DNA of 27,007 bases from Chara braunii (GCA_003427395.1 BFEA01000238.1:2016841-2043847); one strand, 5' to 3'. Numbered from the stretch's first letter, positions 1 through 9,053 are shown. Notes: generated by a model from the letters alone, not told the origin. Program-made: numbers and translations.

Positions 1-34
1 GCCGTTCTAGCAGTCTCACGGGCCTCACATCCTG
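1..34. repeat. 34-bp segment duplicated at 23468-23501
   Basis: These bases match 23468-23501 base for base and stop exactly where the adaptor at 35-72 begins. Beyond position 34 the two places differ: adaptor here, ordinary sequence there. This is expected if the left edge is one arm of a mate-pair junction read that was assembled as genome. A dispersed genomic repeat is the alternative. Confidence 0.85.
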
Positions 35-72
35 CTGTCTCTTATACACATCTAGATGTGTATAAGAGACAG
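35..72. other. Nextera mate-pair junction adaptor (artefact)
   Basis: The 19-mer CTGTCTCTTATACACATCT is followed directly by its reverse complement, giving the 38-bp duplicated Tn5 mosaic-end junction adaptor of Nextera mate-pair libraries. It is not biological. Reading frames starting here carry the tell-tale peptides MCIRDR and MYKRQ. Confidence 0.97.
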
Positions 73-80
73 GGGCCCCC

Positions 81-81
<1 letters not shown>

Positions 82-121
<40 letters not shown>

Positions 122-235
122 CGAAAAAAAAAAAAAAAAAAAAAAAAAAAAACGTTTTTTTTTTCTTTTCAATTTTGTTTCATTTCGCCCATAGCCCCCA
201 ACCAAAAGTTGATGTTTTTCGTTTTTTTTTTATGG
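82..235. repeat. (AATC)n, poly(A) and poly(T) low complexity
   Basis: About ten AATC units (82-120) are followed by a roughly 28-base A run, a T run and T-rich sequence ending in a G run. No coding potential is credible here. Confidence 0.9.
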
Positions 236-261
236 GGGGGGGTGAGGCCGGGGATGCGCCG

Positions 262-314
262 CCACGTGGCGTCTTTCGATTTTCCAAAGTCGTTCCCCCA
301 CGGCCGCCACGTGG
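262..314. promoter_or_regulatory. Two perfect G-boxes (CCACGTGG) in a GC-rich patch
   Basis: CCACGTGG occurs at 262-269 and 307-314, each preceded by GCCG. In plants the G-box is bound by bZIP and bHLH factors. The surrounding 240-420 segment is GC- and CpG-rich, unlike its flanks. No intact gene lies downstream, only the decayed retroelement, so a regulatory role is speculative. It could be LTR or leader sequence of that element. Confidence 0.3.
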
Positions 315-725
315 TTTTAAAGCTGTGCGTCCGCGCGAACATGTCCGCGGGGTCGGCGGACTAGTTGCGTCCGCGGATTCGGTCGAGGATGACCGCCGCC
401 GAGGGGGATTCATAGACGCAGAGGTTAGAGAACGCTTTGAGTGGAAGAGATTGAAAGAAGACGTACTAACTTATGCTCGTACATGTTTGGTTTTTTAGAG
501 GAACAAACCGTCACACGAAAATCCACTTGATCTTCTGAAACTATTACCGATTCCTAGCGAACCAGGTGAGCCTATGTCGATTGACTTCATGAGCCTCACC
601 AAAAGCCGGAACGACAATAGTTAAGTAATGATTATTGACATATTGTGGATCGTTTCTCTAAATATGTCATGTTTATCCCCTTCCCTGCAGAAGCGTGAAC
701 AAAATTTCTCATCCAAATATTTCAG

Positions 726-965
726 ATGCGATGGGTAACAAAGTATGGTTTTCCTCTCTCCATTGTATCTAATCGTCATGCCAGGTTCACAAGTATGTCA
801 TGGCAAAAGTTTATGAAAGCATACAGTATACGACTGACCATGTCGTCAGGGCGACAACCTGAAACGAATGGACAAAGTGAGCAGATGAACCGTTTGTGTA
901 GGCAACTTTTGCGCATATATATGAGACGCGATCAGATTGATTGGGACGAGAACTACCCAAGATAG
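726..965 (+). pseudogene. Integrase core domain fragment (rve type)
   Basis: A 79-residue open stretch matches the second half of the retroviral-type integrase core. It includes the YGFPLSIVSNRHARF segment, where families usually have a D in 'SDR.. RF'; here N replaces that catalytic aspartate. It also has the 'QPETNGQSEQMNR' segment, where the E of the DDE triad falls near the end. The frame stops at a TAG at the first copy of a 159-bp duplication. The changed aspartate, upstream stops (604-625) and truncation all indicate a dead copy. Confidence 0.85.
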
Positions 966-1256
966 CAAGTGCATATAATAGTAGTGTTCATATCACTACG
1001 GGGTGTACGCCTAATGCACTACACAAGGGGTGAAAACGTAAGCGTCCCATTGATGTGCTAACACGGGACCAGTTCCTTAGCTTTCCTCCAGGGACCCGAT
1101 TGGGACAAAAACTTACCCAAGATAACAAGTGCATACAATAGTAGTGTTTATACCACTACAGGGCGTACGCCTAATGCACTACATAAGGGGTGAAAACCTA
1201 AGCGTACCATTGATGTGCTAACACGGGACCAGTTCCTTAGGTTACCTCCAGGGACC
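939..1256 (+). repeat. Two-copy tandem duplication, 159-bp period, inside the integrase region
   Basis: Units 939-1097 and 1098-1256 both begin GATTGGGAC and end near 'CCAGGGACCCGA'. The period is 53 codons, so frame is kept. About a dozen scattered differences show the duplication is not recent. Confidence 0.9.
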
Positions 1257-1259
1257 CGA

Positions 1260-1770
1260 AAGTATGCAGTATTGTTTCAAGAAGACATTAAGAAAGTGAA
1301 GGACAATCTGAAAAAAACTCAGGACCAAATGATTAAACAATCTAACAAGCATCGTCGACCATCAACATTCAAGGAATGTGATATAGTCTAGGTCAAGTCC
1401 AAAGAGTTTTCGTTGGAATAAAATGTGTCTCTGAAACTTTTGCCTCTCTGTTTTGGACCCTGGGAAGTTCTCAAAGTATTGGGGATGCAAAGGGACCGTC
1501 TTATCGAATTGATATTCCCCCTCACCTCAAAACGTATCCTGTCTTTCACACGTCCAAATTGTTATCCTATGTAGAAGGACATGAGTTTCCAAACAGACCT
1601 TCTATGATTTTGCCAGACATGGAAGGCGGATATGAAGTGGACAAAATCATAGAGCATGGGTACTTTTCTACAGGTGGATGTGGACGAGCTCATAAGCAGT
1701 TCAAGGTACGTTTCAAATCTCAGGCACCATATGAGGACAAACGGTTTAGTAAACGATAATTACTTGAAAC
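1260..1770 (+). pseudogene. Integrase C-terminal domain and chromodomain-like tail
   Basis: Fragments in shifting frames match the usual end of Ty3/gypsy polyproteins: a helical 'KDNLKKTQDQMIKQSNKHRR' stretch, a 'VKSKEFS' strand, 'LPLCFGPWEVLKV', then 'SFTRPN/SKLLSYVEGHEF'. The last frame (1559-1759, 66 residues) contains 'YEVDKIIEHGYF' followed by 'QFKVRFKSQAPYEDKRFSK', like the first strands of a chromodomain. A stop at 1390 and a frameshift near 1490-1560 break the reading frame. It is not expected to make protein. Confidence 0.75.
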
Positions 1771-1789
1771 TGCTCCTGATATTGTATTT

Positions 1790-2850
1790 GCATATTAACG
1801 TGGGTTAAAATCTTAGGTATTTCTGCGATGAAACTCGAAAACGGGTCGGCAGGAATGCAGTAACCCATGTTCTGCAGCTGTCTAGGCCCTCGAAACGGAG
1901 CCCAGACGACACAGGCCAAACTCGGCCTGTGCCAGGTAGTGTGACCATACACTGCCCGTGGGAAAATCAAAAGTCTAAGTCAACTGACAAATCAAAGATA
2001 CCACGCCCAGACCCTTGGTGGGATAGATTCACTTGTTGTGCGCAAGTACCCATACAACATCAAGGGCAGAAGGAACTTAGTTTCAGGCCAATCTAGACCA
2101 TTATTTGCATTGAGATCTTGACGGCTGAGAGATGCACCATCCCACAGTCCAGACCCCTCGTCAACGCTACATAAGCGCTGACTTCCTGACTTTGAGATTC
2201 ATTATCATGATGTCTTGCATTAATGCTGACTTCACGCGTTGACGGCGACGTTGACTCGATGTTGCGACACTGGTTGGATGCTGGCTTTCCACCGACACTT
2301 GTGTGACTACGGCGACGCGATGCTGGCTCGGCATGGTGGCTGGCTGACGATTGTCTTCGGGGCATGTTGACGTGGTAGCTGCCACGCGTCGCCACTGACG
2401 TGGCCGCTGCCACATGTACTGTTGCTGGCATGGCTGGGCTACGTAACTGGCACTGTTGTTCTGATTAATCGTCACTCGGGAGAAGATCATAACTGTGGGG
2501 TGATCGTGGACACGTACCTCCTTATCTTGAGGTCGACATTGCTCTAGTACGCTGATGAGGGACTGATCGATGTGCCGCGTGGCACATTGTAATAGAACTT
2601 CAGATGTGTGTTCAGACTATTGATTATTTTGGTGGTGATTGAGGAGGGAGCCCGAAGCAGAAGTGGGCATTTGTCTTTTATTCCTAAGTGTAATCTCCCT
2701 CCTCTCTCCTTCGTATGTGTATGATTCTCCCATCTCATTATATCTGGACACGATTATGATTATTGATATTCATCTGGACTTGCATTGTTGACAAGTGTCT
2801 TCACGATCCGGGTTCATTGCAACTGGGCCCGTTCAAAAAAAATAGAAAAA
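1790..2850. other. No recognisable gene; possible retroelement 3' region
   Basis: Short frames exist on both strands but show no domain. 2160-2430 is rich in short GTTGACG/GCTGGC-like words and resembles decayed low-complexity DNA. A perfect small hairpin (ATGTGCC GCGT GGCACAT) lies at about 2568-2585. Part of this may be the 3' untranslated region or LTR of the Ty3/gypsy remnant, but no second LTR was seen. Confidence 0.5.
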
Positions 2851-4173
2851 TAAAAATGATGACATAGACATCAGAGTTGATGTATTAACCGACGGAGGAG
2901 ACATTGGTATAGTTACCAGCAAAGGAAGGATGACACATCCCCAAAGCACTTTTCGGTGCTTGCTCCCATCATGGTCCATTTGAGGGTGACGTGTCAGTTT
3001 AGCCCCATCATAGATGCCCATGGAATGTTATGCAAAGGTTTGTATGACAAACGACAGTGAGGCAAATTACGACGAGGCAACAAGGCATTGGACAACAAGC
3101 AGTTGCAAGACATATAGGGTGGAGGATATCAAGAAGGCGGGTTGACAGACTAACAATACAAAACAACAAGGAAAAAGGCACAAGTACAAGTAACAAGCCA
3201 AAAAAGCAAAGAGCAAAAAAACATGAAAATCGCTGACGACAAATTGTTTTGTAAGACTTGCACCAACTCATTAGGAGGTTGAACCCTCAACAATCTACGA
3301 AATCCTCATATTGATGCTTTGAGTCATGAACCCTTTCACCCTTGTTGAAAGCAGGCCGCCGACAGGCAACTGTTACATCGCAAGCAGAGCATAGCAGCAG
3401 ATAACGACTCAACAAAACGCCAGGCAACACTGCAGTGGAACCCAACTGTAAATCGTCAAAGCTAATTGAATGGAACGGCTGCGCAGGTGGAAAGTACATC
3501 AAAGCACACAGCAGCGCTGCAGTAGTGACAAAACTAGATATCACATAAGCAAAATGCACCGGAATATGAGACACATGGATGGACAACAAGGCGACTGTCA
3601 CAATGCAGCGGAGCACAAGACAACAACAACACCACATACAAACTACACAACAACACGCCAGTTGAAAAGAACGAAATGACGACCAAGTGGGATGGGCATC
3701 AAGGCAGCCGCGCAGCATGGACAAGGTAGTCGACATATCCAACATGGAGCAAAGCTGTCTAAGACCTACACCACCTTCTGAGTTGGGGAGCCACTCAAAC
3801 GAACGTCGGTAATCACCCATGCACCACACAGACATCTCAAACAGAGCAGGACCCCTTATAGTGTTGTAAGCACTTCAACAAAGTCAACCACCGACTATTG
3901 GGCACTATCTGAAGGCGCTCGATGACACATTGTCAACCACAAAGGGAAAAAAAAAACAAAAGGGAAGACATACAGAAAACTGATTTTGTGCGTTGTGAGT
4001 ACGTGTGTCTGCGCGTGTGTGCTGTAATCAAATATACGTGTCACCGACTTGTTTCAGAGCTTTCTTGATCTGCAAAATAATGCAGGGGAGGAAGGGAGCA
4101 TACTGTTTCCCACACGTTCATTTCTCTGCATCCATAAGAGCCGCAGCTGAACAACTCTCACTGTTTCCATTAC
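2850..4173. other. A- and C-rich stretch without a supported gene
   Basis: The plus strand is A/C-rich, with many ACAACA-like words (for example 3590-3670). This creates an open minus-strand frame at 3287-3835 (182 codons) that is rich in Cys, Leu and Ser. Its N-terminal part contains 'LPNSEGGVGLRQL', which resembles the 'GG.GL.dL' segment after LINE reverse transcriptases. The rest shows no domain. I treat it as a possible LINE relic rather than a gene. Confidence 0.35.
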
Positions 4174-4214
4174 TTAAACCACCAGTACCAAGCGGATGTT
4201 GAGGCCCGAGCCTT

Positions 4215-4415
4215 GAATTTGCCTGCACGCCAAGCCCTGCCAAGCCTACAGCGTAGCAGCAGCATTTTGGGGTACCAGTTCCAAAACTTTATGGCCCCTC
4301 GTCGATGTTTTTTTTTCCATCGTCGTCTTTTTTTTTGGCCCCTCGTAGGGGTATCAGTTTCAAAACTTTATGGCCCCTCGAATTTGTCTGTGTGCCAAGC
4401 CCTGCCAAGCCTACC
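4215..4415. repeat. Nested direct duplication inside TTAA element copy 1
   Basis: Two words recur in swapped order. GAATTTG.CTG..GCCAAGCC-type sequence occurs at 4215-4250 and 4380-4415. GGGGTAYCAGTTYCAAAAC-type sequence ending in GGCCCCTCG occurs at 4269-4301 and 4348-4380. T runs lie between them. Confidence 0.85.
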
Positions 4416-4589
4416 GGTGCCACTTCCCACTTCAAGTTGTCGTTGTTTTTTTTTCTCTCGCTTTGTGTGCTTGCTTGTTTGTTTTTCTCCACGTCGTCAT
4501 ATCTTTTTTTTTCTTTTTTTTTTTTAAATAAAGAAAGCCCCTGCTCATGGTAAGAGAACCGCCAGGATTGAGACCTTGGCTATTGGGCT

Positions 4590-4650
4590 GCTCCATCTAT
4601 TGGTAGGGAAGGGCACCTGCTGGAAACCAGGTTCAGCATCCCTTGGAAAC
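4590..4650 (-). repeat. 'CCACCAATAGATGG' repeat family, copy 1
   Basis: Read on the minus strand, this gives GGGATGCTGAACC, TTTCCAGCAGGTG and CTACCAATAGATGGAGC. It is the same ordered set of words as the copies near 9796 and 10784, about 60 bp long. Confidence 0.8.
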
Positions 4651-4745
4651 GGCATGGCAATACAAGGTCTTGGGGCTATAGTCATTAGGATTCCTGTTCT
4701 GGAGCTACTTTTTCCCTTCGAGCCGTGCGCACTTCCCTTACTTCC

Positions 4746-4748
<3 letters not shown>

Positions 4749-4790
<42 letters not shown>

Positions 4791-4791
4791 N

Positions 4792-4846
<55 letters not shown>
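4749..4846. repeat. (TG)n-N-(GA)n compound microsatellite
   Basis: TG dinucleotides run from 4749 to 4790, a single N sits at 4791, and GA dinucleotides run to 4846. The N marks an unresolved join, so the true repeat length is unknown. Confidence 0.95.
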
Positions 4847-4849
<3 letters not shown>

Positions 4850-5040
4850 TGGTGAGGAAGCAGGGTGCAGATCTTGAATGCACCGGGATGGAAAGCTAGC
4901 TTGTATACATTCATAATGAGCTTGTGTTCTGCCCAGTTGCTATGTTTTTCGTTTTTGGTGCTTTTTGTTGCAATATTGGGGCTACGAGACCAATATTGCT
5001 GTTGGCGCCAGCCAAAACAGAAAAAAAAGTGCACCACCGC

Positions 5041-5170
5041 TGATGGTTCAGCAAGGCTTGCCCCGCAGTGTGAATCCTAGACAGCAGAAAGACGCTCGGA
5101 TGTACTGATGGTTCAGCAAAGCTTGCCACAGTGGGAATCCGAGACGGCAGAAAGACGCTCGGATGTACTG
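5041..5170. repeat. Two-copy tandem duplication, 65-bp period
   Basis: Units 5041-5105 and 5106-5170 share TGATGGTTCAGCAARGCTTG at the start and GCAGAAAGACGCTCGGATGT at the end, with a few differences. The unit is the right-end subterminal sequence of the TTAA element family. Confidence 0.9.
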
Positions 5171-5179
5171 GTACTTTAA

Positions 5180-5343
5180 GCGACCAGTGCCAACGACCAC
5201 CTTTCACAGGCAAACTCAAAACACCAATTTGCCACAAACCACATTCTCTGGAAGAACAGTGCTACCAGACCACAATGTCTGGTGGCGCCGGGGGAAAGAA
5301 AAAAAGTCGCGCTGGCACTGCAGAAAAGCTCCGATGTAGTGGT
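5180..5343. mobile_element. TTAA-family element, copy 2 (right end decayed)
   Basis: This follows TTAA at 5176-5179, which is also the right flank of copy 1. It aligns along its length with the element at 13319-13503: CACAGGCAAACTCAAAACACC, a CCACATTCT word, GTGCTACCAGACC, GGCGCC plus an A tract, and AGCTCCGATGTAGTGG. The left end (GCGACCAGTGCC) is diverged from ACCACCAGTACC and no TTAA follows the right end, so it is an old copy. Confidence 0.6.
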
Positions 5344-5630
5344 GAGTCTGGTGACTCAAGTGGAGCTGGCCAGCGTTGGCAATGGCAGACAACCAAGATC
5401 CCATGGATCAGTAGGCAGTGCTTGGCGTGCACATGTAGCCACAAAAGCCCTCCCGGACTTCACTACTGGCTATGGGAGAAGCAGCAGCGTGCAAAAGGTG
5501 GAAACATTAGCCAAGAGCGGAACCATCGGGCAACTGTGTCATATCCACCATCTTGTCTTCTTTTTCCTTCCTCTTTCTTTTTCCCTTTGGCATATCCACT
5601 ATCAGTAACAAAATAGAATCAATCCAGCAA
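5344..5630. other. No feature recognised
   Basis: One open frame crosses this stretch but contains only TTAA-element sequence and unrelated words, with no domain. A T/C-rich patch lies at 5555-5590. Confidence 0.5.
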
Positions 5631-5631
5631 T

Positions 5632-6080
5632 TACGCACACAAGTGGCATTCAGGAGGTCATGGGTTCAATACCCATAGCCTCATGTACTTTCCTGGTCAT
5701 GCTTTGCACCCGCCCCCTAGAGATGGCCTATTGGTCCCCTCAATCGGCATCAAGCAGTCACTCCTGATGTTCGTAGGGGGAGGGGGGGTAATTGGAGAGG
5801 CACAGCAAACGGCCCCTGAGATGATGCTAGGTCCTGGTGCTACCAGCCGACCCCTGGACGGTGTCCTGAACCTAGTCCCTGAGGGCCTGGCTGCAGCCAT
5901 TTACTCTATGGTGGGAGTATACGGCTGCTATGGGTTCCCCTGGATGCAATAAGGCCACCCTGTCAGATTAGACAGAAGATTGAATTTACCTGGGCTGGAC
6001 CCGGCTGGTTAGTCCGATGATAATACCTCATCGCCATCGCCCTCTCAAGAGAACAAAAACAAAAACCAAAACAAAAAAAA
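5632..6080 (+). repeat. tRNA-derived SINE-like remnant with A-rich end
   Basis: CACACAAGTGGCATTCAGGAGG followed by a B-box-like GGGTTCAATACCC (5662-5674) matches the SINE head at 14249-14310. The A-box half is missing or degraded. An (A)n-rich tail with CAAAAAC repeats lies at 6053-6080, directly before the LINE. Whether head and tail belong to one element is inferred. Confidence 0.45.
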
Positions 6081-6090
6081 GGGAATCAGC

Positions 6091-6313
6091 ATGTCTAAAG
6101 GAATGATGCCGTTAGAAACCCCAATAAGAATCCTAGGGGTATCCATGACCACAGAGGGACGGCCACCAATCAATGACGAGTGGATCAACGCCCCGGCTCA
6201 GCACAAACTAAACAACTGGAGAAACAAGCACACATCCCTTTTCGGTCGAGCTCTAGTACTTAATAACGTGATTTTTGCGACATTATGGTACAAGTCCTTG
6301 CTGTGGCCTTTAA
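6091..6313 (+). pseudogene. LINE fragment, region C-terminal to the reverse transcriptase
   Basis: The frame reads 'IRILGVSMTT' then 'WRNKHTSLFGRALVLNNVI' and 'LWYKSLLW'. This is the usual pattern after LINE reverse transcriptases ('LG..', 'W....LS..GR..v.n.vi...lWY'). The frame is cut by the TTAA element and resumes at 7393 in the same order. The first Met is not a true start; the element is truncated on its 5' side. Confidence 0.8.
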
Positions 6314-6702
6314 ACCACCAGTACCTCGGCCAGCCAAAAAAAAAAGCCGCAGCCGTTAATGCGCCACGACTTTAGGGGGTTCGGGGCAGGCTTGGTAGTG
6401 CGATGGAGTAGAAGCTGTCGGGCCCAAGGAAGAAGGGCGAATGGACTGTAAGACTGTAGGCGATTTTGTTTCCACATGCACGCACACAGTACAACCAAGA
6501 GAATAGAAAGGAAAAAAAAATGGAAACAAGGGAAAAAAACAAAAGAAGTACCCGCCACTTGGCAGGCAACAAAACGACCCTCATGTGGTGGTTACGGGCC
6601 ATGCTCCACGACTCTGCAAATATGCAAAACAACAAGACTGAATTCTCCACTGGAATATGGATAGATACATGCCTCTGCACATGTGGCGAGTACAACCCGA
6701 CG

Positions 6703-6810
6703 AATCCTTTTTCTTTGGCCTTGGGCCTGAATCCTTTTTCTTTGGCCTTGGGCCTGAATCCTTTTTCTTTGGCCTTGGGCCTGAATCCTTTTTCTTTGGC
6801 CTTGGGCCTT
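6703..6810. repeat. 27-bp tandem array, four copies
   Basis: Units start at 6703, 6730, 6757 and 6784 and contain CTTTTTCTTTGGCCTTGGG. The copies are almost identical, which suggests recent expansion. Because 27 is a multiple of three, all frames stay open across it, giving repeated peptides on both strands that I do not consider genes. Confidence 0.95.
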
Positions 6811-6851
6811 GGCTCCACTCGTCTCCACATGCACAAAAGACAGAACGACAA

Positions 6852-6985
6852 GGGGATGTATCTTTCCATATTCTAGAGGAGGATTCAGTCTCATTGTGCA
6901 CATTTGCTTGNCCCTTNAGTGCTTGCAAAATGAGACTGAATCCTCCACTACAACAGGGAAAGATACATTGCCATATTTGTTGGAG
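6852..6985. repeat. Inverted repeat with unresolved centre
   Basis: The left arm (about 6852-6895: ATGTATCTTTCC... GAGGATTCAGTCTCATT) is the reverse complement of the right arm (about 6929-6980: AATGAGACTGAATCCTCC... GGAAAGATACATTG). The short centre contains Ns at 6911 and 6917. A third, more diverged copy of the module lies at 6625-6685 in the same orientation as the right arm. Confidence 0.85.
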
Positions 6986-7077
6986 AGTGGTGAAGCAACG
7001 CCCACACTTCACACTTTTCCTTTTCTTAGTTTTTTTTCTTATTTTAGGAAGAACTATCGTCGCCTTTTCTGACATGA

Positions 7078-7098
7078 CTCCCCGTGAGAGACGGGGAG
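7078..7098. repeat. Perfect 8-bp hairpin
   Basis: CTCCCCGT, loop GAGAG, then ACGGGGAG. It lies inside TTAA element copy 3 just before T-rich runs (7109-7150). No function is assigned. Confidence 0.75.
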
Positions 7099-7392
7099 CA
7101 GCCAACTGAAAACTGTCGTTTTTTTTTGTTTTTTTTTTGTTTTTTTTTTGTTTCGCGGTTTACAGAAGTGCTCTTTCTTTTCTTTTGTTTTTACGCGCAC
7201 TGCTCTCTCCAGAATGTATCTGACTGCACTTGTGGCCACGCCCAGGGTGCTGCACGAGTGAAAACAACGGGCGGTACCAGTGCCAGTCCACAATGTATCC
7301 CAAGTTGGTTCCCGGCCCCTCCAGGCTCGGCAGCCCTTGGCGCGCAGGTAAAAATGAGGGTCGGGCCTTAAGAACCGGTAGGTACTGGTGGT

Positions 7393-8000
7393 TTAAGGAC
7401 AGCGGCTCAGGAGCCTAAGGAAAAAGGCAGCAGCTTTCCTATGAAGGGGGGACGGAGAGCAGGCCAACGCAATAAGCTGAGTGGCCTAGGATTCAATTAT
7501 CCAGCCTAAAGCAGGGGGAGGCTGGGGAATAATTGATCCAGCCACGCAGGTGCAAGCATTACGAATAAAGTGGATCAAAAAGGTTATTTTTAGCCCCCAA
7601 AGCCCGTGGTGTGTTCTCGCTCTGGAACATTTGGCCCGGCTGGCCCCGACAACCCCCCATACGATCCATCCGCTGACATTGTTGGAGTACCGATTGTGGA
7701 CGATCCCACGCAAACTCCCACACGGAAGGGATGGGCCGGATGGCGGGGCTCAGACGTTGGATAACTTCTGGCCATCTCTGCTGCAAACCCGGCGTAAACT
7801 TCCGCTCCCGGGCAGGACTCAACCCGACCGTTGGGAGGAGGTCCACCGCCAATCTCTCTTCGGAAATAGATGGGTGACAGACACGAGGGGCTGCGTCATG
7901 ACGAGCTCAGCCCTGCCCTGGAAGAGTTGGGTTAAACATTGCATACTTAGGGTAGGGGATCTTTGGGACAATGAAGGCAAGACTTGAAAACAAAAGACCA
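7393..8000 (+). pseudogene. LINE fragment resuming after the insertion
   Basis: After the right-hand TTAA, a frame gives 'KAGGGWGIIDPATQVQALR' then 'IKWIKK' and 'PWCVLALEHLARL'. This is the typical LINE segment ('GG.Gi.d...q..ALkikWi.....pW') that follows the 'LWY' region at 6288. One frame change near 7506 separates it from the sequence next to the insertion. The frame stays open to 7987. Confidence 0.8.
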
Positions 8001-8075
8001 GTTGCAAGCAACCTTAAGGTACTGCCACCATGTAGAAGAGCTTTTGGAAAATCTTATTGAAGCCATCCCACTAGA

Positions 8076-8383
8076 ATGGTACCGGATCCTCAAACGTGGC
8101 CCACCTTGAGAGTAGGAGACTGGGTGGCAAGCACAAGGACCCCGCTGAGGATTGGCCAGATACATACAGTCTCACCCCAAACAGTTCTGGTCGAACACTA
8201 CACCATCACCAAAACAGACACCCTCCTTTCGCATGGAGAAATAAAGCAACAGTGCACCAGTTGAGAGTTATTGAAGAAAAGGGACAAAGGGTGGCGTTCC
8301 AACCAGACAAACCAATCCAGGACCTAGCTCTGGACCTGGTGGAATGGACTTGGCAGCCTCCCCAAAAGAGGGGAGCCCCCTAA
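8076..8383 (+). pseudogene. LINE spacer region between post-RT and zinc-binding parts
   Basis: Two overlapping frames carry 'TLRVGDWVASTRTPLRIGQI' and later 'VAFQPDKPIQDLALDLVEW'. These look like the spacer that precedes the terminal domain in this LINE. A frameshift between them and another near 8385 break the reading frame. Assignment rests on position and style rather than a strong motif. Confidence 0.6.
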
Positions 8384-8432
8384 GGTAGGTGATATTAGCC
8401 TGCATCAGCTAACGGTCAAATCAGCCTACAAA

Positions 8433-9053
8433 ATGCTCAGACCTAAACGGTATCTGAGAGACACGATTAACGATAGATGGGCCAGGCACCTGAATGTGGA
8501 CCGCACCCTGCTGTCACCAATCCAATGGTTCAAGGAACAAAAATCTAAGCCCATAAAAATCACCTCTCTACTGTTGCAAATAGCCCACCGCTGTCTACCA
8601 ACCAATGACTGTTTGACTGACCGTACAACCCTCGAACAAAGAGGTTTATTGCTCCCATGGTGCCAGCGGTGTCAAAGTCTCTTCCCTTCCCACAAAAAGG
8701 CGGAGACCATTGAGCATATCTTCATGCAATGTCCGATTGCCCAATTCATATGGAGATGGTGGTTCCGCATATGGCGGAAAATGGAATCCGACATTCCCTG
8801 GCCCTGGTCATGGCAAGCCATATTGGCAGGGCATTGGCCGCTGGCAGGAACAGCCTCGACCTTCGTAGGGAACATGTACAGATTGGGAAGGAGGGCAGTG
8901 AGATGGGCACTTTGGTGGCAACGATGCACCCTGGCCATGGAGAAGGTATGGTTGGAGGGGTCAGAGATTTCAGAACAGATCCAGCAGAAGGTTTACCTAA
9001 TGGTTGGACACAAAATCACAATTCGACCTCTTCAGACAAACTGGAGACGTTAG
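8433..9053 (+). pseudogene. LINE C-terminal zinc-binding (zf-RVT-like) region
   Basis: An open frame of 206 codons contains 'SAYKML'-type sequence just upstream in another frame (about 8420), then 'HRCLPTNDCLTDRTTLEQRG', 'CQRC' and, about 30 residues later, 'EHIFMQCPIAQFIW'. The Cys-x2-Cys followed by a later His/Cys pair is the pattern of the zf-RVT domain at the end of plant-type LINE ORF2 proteins. A Trp/Arg-rich tail follows. This is the best preserved part of the element. It belongs to the same copy as 6091-6313 and 7393-8000 and has no independent function. Confidence 0.8.

Larger units (their letters stand above)
484..1790 (+). mobile_element. Ty3/gypsy retrotransposon remnant (integrase to tail)
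   Basis: This is a decayed 3' part of a Ty3/gypsy pol gene on the plus strand. In order it shows the segment before the integrase core (about 500-620, with a MSIDFM-like start), the integrase core (726-965), a duplicated block (939-1256), the C-terminal domain (about 1260-1560) and a chromodomain-like tail (1559-1759). Several stops and frame changes separate the pieces, so no functional integrase can be made. No LTR was recognised on either side and no gag, protease or reverse transcriptase is visible. Family order and motifs support the class; calling it a chromodomain element is an inference from the tail. Confidence 0.85.
4178..5175. mobile_element. TTAA-flanked non-autonomous element, copy 1 (composite)
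   Basis: TTAA (4174-4177) is followed by ACCACCAGTACC. The next about 75 bases (AAGCGG... CCAAGCCCTGCCAAGCCT) match the inverted right end of the element at 6314-7392. The right part (about 4985-5175) matches the right half of the elements at 5180 and 13319 (GACCAA, GGCGCC, A tract, GCAAGGCTTGCC, GCTCGGATGTA) and ends GTACTGGTACT followed by TTAA at 5176-5179. It encodes no transposase. It holds an internal direct duplication, a microsatellite and one other repeat, so it is probably composite, and the right boundary is less certain than the left. Confidence 0.6.
6314..7392. mobile_element. TTAA-flanked non-autonomous element, copy 3, inserted in the LINE
   Basis: The 1,079-bp insert starts ACCACCAGTACC and ends GGTACTGGTGGT, a perfect 12-bp inverted terminal pair. 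TTAA sits on both sides (6310-6313 and 7393-7396). LINE homology stops at the left flank and resumes after the right flank, so the ends are defined by the interrupted host. There is no transposase frame. Inside are a 27-bp x4 array, an inverted repeat with two Ns at its centre, a hairpin at 7078-7098 and T runs. TTAA target duplication is the mark of piggyBac-type (also Sola3) transposases; assignment to piggyBac is an inference. Confidence 0.8.

Noticed and set aside
3287-3835. 182-codon minus-strand protein with hydrophobic stretches as a membrane protein
   Set aside because: Hydrophobicity follows from the A/C-rich plus strand (its complement is T/G-rich). Only a short LINE-like motif at its start is suggestive.
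6372-7109. Long overlapping frames on both strands with repeated peptides such as NPFSLALGL and RPKAKEKGF
   Set aside because: They come from the 27-bp array, a multiple of three that leaves all frames open, and from the inverted repeat. No domain and no codon-like bias.
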